A stretch of DNA of 64,000 nucleotides from Mucilaginibacter yixingensis (GTDB taxonomy: Bacteria > Bacteroidota > Bacteroidia > Sphingobacteriales > Sphingobacteriaceae). Position 1 is the first letter of the stretch; every line of letters starts with the position of its first letter. The translations under genes and the position numbers were made by a program. The stretch spans positions 4,526,001 through 4,590,000 of the forward strand of contig NZ_CP160205.1 in assembly GCF_041080815.1 (NCBI RefSeq). The letters are read 5' to 3'. This document shows positions 1 to 8,600 of this stretch, in pieces. The notes under the pieces were generated by a model. The model was not told the DNA's origin and ran no database searches. It was given only the letters and a program-made list of their open reading frames with translations.

Positions 1-1621
1 TAACGATAGGCTTGTTCACCACAAACGGCTGCAGGCACAAATCTGGATTGAACAGCGTATCGCCTTTCATTTTAGCGCCATGCTGTACAATTGGCAGCAC
101 TTTAGTAAAGTATCCGCTTTTCTCAATCACCAAATTATATGGGCGCTGGGTAGCTACGGCAAAGCTATATTTACCATCGGCACCTAAAACCTCTTCTTTA
201 ACGGGAGTTTTAGAAATAGAATCAAGGAAGGTAACCTTTGCGCCTGCCAGGGCTTTGTGGGTTTCGCAGTCAACTACCAGGCCCGAGAGAACGTAGCGCT
301 TATCAGTAGCCGTAAACAGATCCAAACAACAATCAGACTCGCGGTCTGAGCTGATATAAAATTTCTTCGGATCAGTTTTATCAGGATAGTAATACAGGTC
401 GTCTTTAGCCGAGTTAACCGGGAAACCCATGTTATGCGCTTTACTCCACTCCACGCCGTTGTAGTTAGCCTCATACAAATCAAAGCCACCCAGGCCGATC
501 ATTCCTTTTGAACTGTATACCATGCGTTTGTCGGCATCGCTGTAATAAGGCGCCTGCTCATCGGCACTGGTATTAATATTAGCGCCCAGGTTGGTAGAGT
601 TTACCGGCTGACCATCGGCGCCCAGATCTGCAACCCAGATATCATAGCCCCCCTGTCCGCCAGCTTTGTTTGATACAAACAACAACTTTTTACCGCCAAA
701 GGCTACACATGGCTGTATAGCGCTAAAGCTATCGGCATTTACGTTACCGTTCAGTTTTACTAATGCCCCCCAGCCTTGTGCCTTTTTGTTAGAAAAATAG
801 ATACCATGAATAGTTTTGGCACCGTCTTTATACCAACGGGTGATGTACATGCGCGAGCCATCTGGCGTAAAGGCCGGCGTTCCATATTCTACATCCTTTT
901 TGCTTTCGCCCTCAAAATGTACAATCTCAGGCTTGGCAATGCCGCCGGCCGCAAACTCATATACGCGGTTAAGGCGTTTTTTATCATCCTTCAGCATGCG
1001 CGATGAGGTGAACCATGAGCGCCCATCTCTGGTCTGCAGCGCATAGTTTGATCCGTCAGAGTTCCAATCGCCTTTCATCTTGGTCAGATCAGCCAGCATG
1101 GGGTATTTGTATTGCTCTTTGGCAAAGCGGCAATTTTCCATCTCTTTATTGGCTTGCTCTATGTATTTATTGTCGCCTTTGTAGTTGGCTGTAAACTGGG
1201 TAAGCTGTGCAATAGCCTCATCAAAATGCTGGTTAGCACGCAAACACACGCCGTACCAGTAACGGGCCAGCGGATACTTACTCTCATAGTTGGCATTCAG
1301 CACGCGGTAGTACCAGCCCTCGGCCTCCAGGTAGTTCTCATATCCGCGATATGATTCTGCCAACTGGAAGGCCACGTAGATCTGCTCAGGCACTTTGTCT
1401 GTGCTCTTTTTAACGGCAACCGACTGGAACGGCAGCACCGCAGACGGCGTCATTTGCATGCCATTGGCTGCTTCCTTGTAGTAATAAGCTGCCTCATAAT
1501 AGTCTTTGTTGTTGAACGATTTGTCGCCCTGTTCTTTATAATCACTTTTATATTGCGCAAACAGCGCAGCCGGTGCGGCCAGCAGAGCGAGCGATAGCAG
1601 AATAGTAGATTTCTTGATCAT
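1..1621 (-). CDS. OmpA/PD40-type outer-membrane-associated protein (PorE-like), C-terminus outside the window
   Basis: The reading frame is open from ATG at 1621 to the window edge (about 540 residues seen). It begins with a signal peptide (MIKKSTILLSLALLAAPAAL, cleavage after FAQ). A tetratricopeptide-like helical region follows (residues about 25-150), then WD40-like PD40 beta-propeller segments with SSR/SNKAGG-type motifs (about 160-440), then the start of a carboxypeptidase-regulatory-like fold (SGLVVDCETHKALAGAKVTF). This order is typical of Bacteroidetes proteins ending in an OmpA peptidoglycan-binding domain, such as PorE of the type IX secretion system; that domain would lie beyond position 1. 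It starts 14 bp after the porP/sprF-like gene and is probably co-transcribed with it and the giant adhesin. The exact role, secretion accessory or adhesin anchoring, is inferred from family and context. Confidence 0.85.
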   Translation of the reverse strand, partial: MIKKSTILLSLALLAAPAALFAQYKSDYKEQGDKSFNNKDYYEAAYYYKEAANGMQMTPSAVLPFQSVAVKKSTDKVPEQIYVAFQLAESYRGYENYLEAEGWYYRVLNANYESKYPLARYWYGVCLRANQHFDEAIAQLTQFTANYKGDNKYIEQANKEMENCRFAKEQYKYPMLADLTKMKGDWNSDGSNYALQTRDGRSWFTSSRMLKDDKKRLNRVYEFAAGGIAKPEIVHFEGESKKDVEYGTPAFTPDGSRMYITRWYKDGAKTIHGIYFSNKKAQGWGALVKLNGNVNADSFSAIQPCVAFGGKKLLFVSNKAGGQGGYDIWVADLGADGQPVNSTNLGANINTSADEQAPYYSDADKRMVYSSKGMIGLGGFDLYEANYNGVEWSKAHNMGFPVNSAKDDLYYYPDKTDPKKFYISSDRESDCCLDLFTATDKRYVLSGLVVDCETHKALAGAKVTFLDSISKTPVKEEVLGADGKYSFAVATQRPYNLVIEKSGYFTKVLPIVQHGAKMKGDTLFNPDLCLQPFVVNKPIV

Positions 1622-1635
1622 GATACAATTGTGAT

Positions 1636-2628
1636 TTAAAGCCTTGGACAAATAGGTTCAGGTTCTTGTATTCTTTTGCGGAACACGTAGCTAATAGAAA
1701 GCTCCAGACCGCCCGCACCGTTTGTTGCTCTACTGAGCGACGTGGTGTTAAAATCATAACTTACCCCAATAATGGTATTGTTTACGTGGTAGCCCACATC
1801 GGCAATAGCCGCATCGTGTATGCGATACATGGCACCCATAATCAGGCCGTTATTCTGTTGAAACTTCATCTCCGAGTAGGCGCCCATGGCAAACTCATTG
1901 GTTTTTTGCTGCTGGATATATAAAGCATTAGGAGTAATATCAAACAAATCTGACGCCTTGATGCGTAAACCACCATGGAAGGTATAACGCAGCGGCACTT
2001 TGCCTTTTCCCGTACCAGAGAACGGATCGTTGGGGCGAGAAAGGTGACCAACACTCACACCTGCAAATGGATTAATCGTACTCAGCGGATCGCCATCGTA
2101 ATAAAAAATCCCGGCGTTGGCATCAAACACCGTGGTACTGCTGTTTGAGAAGCTTTCAAAACTCGGCATCGACGGGTCAAAACCGCCATTTGGATTGTAT
2201 TGGCTACCAAACTGCGTTTTGCTCATATCAAAGCTGCGGTTTATAAAACCAGCCTGCACACCAAAGTTGACCTTCTGGTTACCATCGGCAGACACCGTGA
2301 TATTGTAAGCGAAAGAACCGTAGGCAGTGAGGTAATTGAATCCTGCTGAACCTGCTCTTTGATCAAGCACGTTCAGGCCAACACTTACCCGGTCGCCCGG
2401 ACGGGCATCAGCAGCAACAGCAACAGTTTGGTAGGCATTGCCCACATTGGCCCATTGGTTTTTGTAGTTACCGGTCACACGAAAATCGCCATTCATAATA
2501 CCGGTAAGTGCAGGGTTAAGCCACAGTGGATTAGCATAATATTGCGAGAAATGCGGATCGATCTGGGCTTTTACAGAGGTTGCTCCGGCCGCAATCAGCG
2601 CCATTAGTAATAGTAGTCTGTTTTTCAT
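1636..2628 (-). CDS. Type IX secretion system membrane protein, PorP/SprF family
   Basis: This 330-residue protein starts at ATG 2628, giving a clean signal peptide (MKNRLLLLMALIAAGATSVKAQ); an upstream in-frame extension to 2691 lacks a signal peptide and is rejected. The mature protein opens with the family hallmark QIDPHFSQYYANPLWLNPALTG and continues with repeated amphipathic beta-strand segments, as in outer-membrane barrels of the PorP/SprF family. In gliding Bacteroidetes such proteins are needed for secretion or surface attachment of one dedicated large adhesin with a CHU_C-type C-terminal signal. The upstream gene encodes exactly such a protein, 67 bp away, and the downstream gene encodes an OmpA/PD40 protein. 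The trio therefore forms an adhesin export and attachment unit (inference from context). Confidence 0.92.
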   Translation of the reverse strand: MKNRLLLLMALIAAGATSVKAQIDPHFSQYYANPLWLNPALTGIMNGDFRVTGNYKNQWANVGNAYQTVAVAADARPGDRVSVGLNVLDQRAGSAGFNYLTAYGSFAYNITVSADGNQKVNFGVQAGFINRSFDMSKTQFGSQYNPNGGFDPSMPSFESFSNSSTTVFDANAGIFYYDGDPLSTINPFAGVSVGHLSRPNDPFSGTGKGKVPLRYTFHGGLRIKASDLFDITPNALYIQQQKTNEFAMGAYSEMKFQQNNGLIMGAMYRIHDAAIADVGYHVNNTIIGVSYDFNTTSLSRATNGAGGLELSISYVFRKRIQEPEPICPRL

Positions 2629-2654
2629 GATGTTTATGGTTTTTGGGTTACCAT

Positions 2655-2697
2655 AAAGCAATGCCGGGCCGCCGCAAACAGCGGCCCGCAATGCTTT
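2655..2697 (-). other. Intercistronic hairpin between the adhesin gene and porP/sprF
   Basis: Two arms, 2655-2672 and 2681-2697, pair nearly completely across an 8-base loop (core GGGCCGC/GCGGCCC and AAAGCA/TGCTTT, one bulge and one mismatch). The hairpin overlaps the adhesin stop codon at 2696-2698. No U-run follows on the minus strand, so it looks more like an mRNA-processing or stability element, or weak attenuator, than a full terminator. It could allow different levels of adhesin and transport protein. Confidence 0.6.
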
Positions 2698-5600
2698 ACC
2701 TCAATAGTGTTACTGTGCCTTTTTTGGTTACTTTCTGTGCGTCGTTCATAATGGCTTCTACGTAGTACACGTAAACACCTACCGGCTGTGGTGTGCCTTT
2801 ATAAGTGCCGTCCCATCCGGTGGCGTTGTTGGTGGTTTGCAGCATCAACGATCCCCACTGGTTATACACCCAGATGGTTACCGATTTAACGTTGGTGCCA
2901 TACACCTGGAAGATATCGTTCTTACCATCACCGTTCGGACTAAACGCATTCGGGATATACAAACCATCGCCAAACGGATTAAGCGAACGACCGGTCACCG
3001 CGTCAGACAATGCACTCATCTGACAGGCCAGGCTACCAAAGGCTTTCACCACAATGGTTACCGCCTGGTTAGGTTGCAGGCCGGTTACGGTATGCGTAGT
3101 ACCTGCTGCACCAGAGCTTGGTGAACTAAAGGTTGAGCCATTATCCAGACTGATCTGATACGATGCGGCGCCCGGTACAGCCGCCCACTGGAAGGTTACC
3201 GAGTTGTTGGTTGCATTGGCAACGCTCACTACCGGCTGGGCCAGTGGTTGTCTTACCTGTACGGTTACCGTTCCACGTGTTGCGCTAACACAACCGCCCG
3301 CGTTGCCGGCCTCAACATAGTACGTGGTATTGGCGTTAAGCGCCGGTGTGGTAAAGGTTGCACCGGTTCCGGCAGCTGTGCCACCGTTTGCAGTAGTATA
3401 CCAGCGGTAAGTAAGTGTTGCATCTGGACTATTTACGGCCAGCGTTGTTGTTGCACCGGCACAAATATCAGTACCTGTAGTGGCCACACCTGGTGTTGGT
3501 GGCACTGGCAGCACATTTACGGCCACCGCAGTACGTGTTGCCGACGGACAGCCATTGCTGTTAACAGCTTCTGCGTAGTAAGTTGTATTGGCGGTTAAAG
3601 CCGGTGTCATGAAGGTAGTGCCGCTGTTTAGCGCACTGCCGCCTGTTGCTGCTGCATACCAGTTGTAAGTATAACCAGTTTGTGGCGATGCAACACTCAG
3701 TGTAGCTTGACTGCCACTACAGTTGTTCACTGCATTGCTGGTCAGCACCGGTGCGCCAGGGATGGCAACCACAGTCACCTGTACACTCGCCAATGACGGA
3801 CTAGTACATGATCCGCTGGTGGCATCTACATAATAAGTTGCATTGGCGGTAATTGGGCCGGTGGTATAAGTTGGGCCGGTAGCCAATACCGTTGTTTTGC
3901 TGGCATCATACCAATGGTAAATCACTCCTCCCACCGGCGATGATACAGCCAGTGTAGCTGTACTGCCATTACAAGTGTTAATGGTAGCTGCAACCGGAGT
4001 TGGTGTAGCCGGTGGCGCACTCACATTAATGGTGATGCCGGTACGCGCAGCAGACACACAACCTGTGCCATTGGCAACAGCCTCGGCATAAATGGTGGTA
4101 GCTGTAGTAAGCGGACCGGTAGTATAGCTTGCACCAGTGGCTATTGGCGAACCGCCGGTAGCAACATTATACCAGTTAAAGGTAACGTTTGCCGTAGTGC
4201 TGGTGGCATTAAGCGTAATTGTACTGTTAGCACAGATGCTTGGGCTGGTTGAGCCGCCTACTGCTGTAACCACTGGGTTTGCAGGCGCAGGGTTAACCGT
4301 AACGTTAGCCACAGAGCGCGTGCCTGATATACAACCGGTGCTATTCACTGCCTCGGCATAGAAAGTAGCATTAGCGGTTAACACCGGTGTGGTAAAGCTA
4401 TTGCCAGAGGCAAGTGCGGTACCACCTGTAGCGGTGTTGTACCAGTTATAAGTGAAACCGGTTTGTGGGTTATTGATGCTCAATACGGCCTGGCTATTGG
4501 CACAGGTTGAAACCGCATTATTGGTAAGCACTGGCGCACCCGGAGCCGATTGCACATTTACCTGTGCTGTACCCAAACTATTACTGCGGCAACCATTACC
4601 GTTAACTGCAGCAACGTAGAACATGGTACTAGCATTGATTGGGCCAGTTACATAGGTAGTGCCCTCAAACAACTTGGTAGTTTGGGCCGGCGAGTTAAAC
4701 CATTGGTAAGTAATACCATTCTGCGGATTACTGATCTGCAATGTAGCCGTGCTGCCCTGACAAATTACCAGGCTTGATGATACTAACGCCGGAGAATTAG
4801 GCAGCGTAGTAACGGTGATATCAACTTTAGTACGGGTTGACGGATTACAGTTACCTGCGGCGGCGGCTTCTACATAATAAGTAGCGTTGGCAGTTAAAGC
4901 CGGGGTGTTAAACTGCGTACCGGTATAAAGTATTGTACCGTTTGTTGCGGCATTATACCAACGGTAAACCAGGCTGGCGTCAGGGTTAAGAATGCTTAAG
5001 CTGGCTGATGAACCGGCACATACATTGGTGCCACCGGCGCCTGCCTGAACTTGCGGTGGCGTAGGCGGAGCCTGTACATTAATATCTGTTTCTGTACGTG
5101 TGGCGCTTACGCAACCGCTGGCATTGGCAGCCTCTACATAATATTTAGCACTTAGGGTAACATTATTCAGTGTGAAGCTGGTACCGCTAAACGCCAGTGT
5201 GGTACCGGTTGGCGTGGTGTACCAGTTATAGGTTAAACCAGCAACCGGGTTAACCACGCTCACGGTAGCGCTACCACCTGCGCAGACCTGGGTAGCAGTT
5301 GCACTCAGCGTTGGCGCGGCAATGGTGCCGCCGGTAGTTACGTTAACCACCGTACGACCGCCGGTGTTATCACAACCACCGGTATTGCTGGTGGCACCAA
5401 CATAGAAGGTAGTATTGGCAGTGATGGCTCCGGTGGTAAAGCTGGTGCCTGAGCCCAGCACAGTAGTACTGGTTGATGTTGCATACCAATTGTAAGTTAC
5501 GCCGGCTTCAGGAGTTTGTACCTGCAAAGTAGCAGTAGTACCCGCACAAACCTGTACGTTAGCAGACACCACACTTGGGTTAGACGGACGCGGAGTTACC

Positions 5601-8600
5601 GTTACCGTTGCCTGTGTGCGGGCGCTGCTGGTACAGCTACCGTTGGTAGCCTCGGCAAAGTAGTTGCCATTAGCTACCGGTGTAAAGGCATACACAGCGC
5701 CGGTGTGTACCAGGTTACCACCTGTTGCAGCATCGTACCAATTAATGGTAGCGGTACCGGCGTTGGTAACAGAAAGCGTTACCGGGTTACCGGCGCAGAC
5801 GGTTACCGTGTTGGCAGCTAGTACCGGCACCGGTGGCGTTGGCGTTACATTAACAGTGGCTGGTACCCGGTTGGCGTTAATACAACCGTTTGATGTACGG
5901 CGGCTTTGTACATAGAATGTGGTTGATGCCGTTAAACCGGTTGCAGTATAAGAAGATCCGGTGTGTACCAGGTTACCTCCTACTGCAGCATCGTACCAAT
6001 CGTAAGTTATTACACTATTACGTGCGTTGCTTACGGTAAAGGTTGCGCTGCCGCCGCCACATATATTAGCTGTGTTAGTAGCCAGTACCGGCGCTTCTAC
6101 CTGTTTAGTAGCATAGTAAACATTGAGATTGGTGAGTGCCGATAACGTTGCGTCGATACTTAGCTGAACAGCATCGTAATTAGCACCGGGCACAAACTTG
6201 ATAATGGCTGCGGTACCGCCAGAGAGTAATTGAATCTTAATTAAACTGCTGTTGAGGGTGATCTGATCAGCATTACCTGCTGCACCCAGGAATGATTGCA
6301 CAGTGAGCGAGCTTAACAAACCAGCGCTGATAACGCCTGATGGCAGGGCCACCTTGATACGCACGGTATCGCCGGCGCTACCCTGATCAGCAAAGATCAG
6401 TTTCTGTGAGATGCTGCCCAGTGCTACCACAACATTAAATTGGCTGTAAGTAGTGGTATCGGCATCAACGGCATTATTAGGATTGGTTACCGAACAGGCC
6501 ACACAAGCCACGCCTACCGAGAAGGTTTGCGAAGATGCAAAATCACAACTGGTAGAGAATACAGGGTTAACAGTAATAGTTACCGGCGTGCGAGTTGGAC
6601 TGATACAGCCTGTTGCCAGTGCGCTTTCTACATAATAAGTAGTAGTTGCGGTAAGGGCCGGGGTTGTGAAAACAGCACCGGTAAAAATTGGCGTGCCGCC
6701 TGTAGCGCTGTTGTACCAATTAAAGGTAGCACCCGCAGTGGTTGATGAAGCAGTAAGCGTCGCTGTTTGTCCGGATGTGATCTGCTGACTTGCAGGCACA
6801 ACAGTTACTGTAGGTGCAACAGGCGTAGGGTTAACCGTTACTGTAGCCGATGCACGGTTAGTGCTGGTACAAGTACCGGTACTTGCTTCAACATAATAGG
6901 TTGTATTTGATGTTAGTGTTGGCGTGGTAAACTGCGCACCGGTAAATACCGCAGAACCTCCGGTAGCTTGTGTATACCACTTAAAGGTTACACCTGGCTG
7001 CGTAGAGCTGGCGGTAAGTGTGGCTGTTGAACCCGAACAAGTTTGTACAGCATTTTGCACAACGCTTGGATCAGCAACGGCGGTGGTTACATTGGCCGTT
7101 ACCTGGGTGCGGCTTGCGCTTACGCAAGTACCGTTAGCTGCTTCAACATAGTAAACAGCATTGGCGGTAAGTGCAGCAGTTGTAAAGTTATTACCGGTGT
7201 GCACCAGGTTGCCACCGGTAGCAGCATCGTACCAGTTAAAGGTAACACCGCTAACAGGTGTGGCAGCAAAGGTTGCCGTTTGACCCGAACAAATGGTTAC
7301 GGTTGGCACGCTCACCACCGGGTTAGCCGGAGTTGGATTTACCGTAACGGTTACTTTTGTACGTACAGACTGTGCACAACCATCGGCAGTGCGGCTGGCT
7401 TCGGCATAATAAGTATAGGTGCCGGCAGTCAGTGCCGCGGTTGTATAAACTTTTCCTGTAAATAACGGGGTACCGCCAGTGGCGCTGCTGTACCATTTTA
7501 CGGTTACGTAATCTGGAGCGGTAGCGGTTAGAGTGGCTTGTGTACCCTCGCAAGCGGTAACGCTGGTAGCGGTTACTGTTGGAGCAGCAACCTCCTGGTA
7601 AGCATCATAAATATTCAGCGCGTTAAGAGCGCTCAGTACGGAGTTAAGACGAATCTCTACGCGATCAAAATCGGCAGTTGCTTTAAACACCACACGGAAA
7701 CGGTTAACGCCGCTTAGTAAATTCAGTGTTAATAAGGATGAGTTAACCTGGAAACGGTCATTATTATAAGTAGCGCCGTTATAAGTAGCCAGGCTGATGT
7801 TTGACAACAAAGTCAGGTCTAATAAGCTGGCCGGAACACCCAATTCAACCACTACGCTATCACCAGCGCGACCGGTACTTGCAAAACGCAAGGTTTGTTG
7901 CTGATACTGTGACAGTCCCAGGCCAACCGGTACACTCAATTGAGAGAAAGTGTTTCTGTCGCCGTCAACAGAGCCCGTTGCATTGTTCACACCACAGGCC
8001 ACACACAAGATACCGCTATTGGCCGTGGTTTGATCTATCGCCGCGTCACAAGGCACAGGGCTGCTGGCCGAGTTATTCACGTTTACGGTACCCGTTGCCC
8101 GGGTAGCAGATTTTGCACCAGTTGCCGGTATGCTGGCTTCGGCATAATAAATAGTGTTGGCAAATTGTGCCGGAGTGGTAAAGTTTGGACCAGTAAATAT
8201 AGAGCTGCCGCCTGTTGGCGTAGTGAACCAGTTAAATACAGCGCCCGGCGTGGTTGATGATGCGGTGAAGCTGGTAGTCTCGCCGGCATTGATAGTTTGC
8301 GTAGGCGGAACAACGGTTACATCCGGAATCACCACAGGCAGCACGGTAACAGTAACCGGGGTACGGTCAACAGAAACGCAATTACCCAATGTCGATTCGG
8401 CATAATAAGTAGTGTTAGCATTCAGCACAGGGGTGGTAAATGTGTTACCAGGACCACCAACTTTATTACCATTAGTGGCAGCGTCATACCAATTAACTAC
8501 CGCGCCGGTTGGCGGCGTAGCAGTTAAAGTGGCAGTTTGACCCGCGTAGATGGTTACGTTGCTCAAACCAGCTGTTGGTTTAACAGGCACATCATCTACC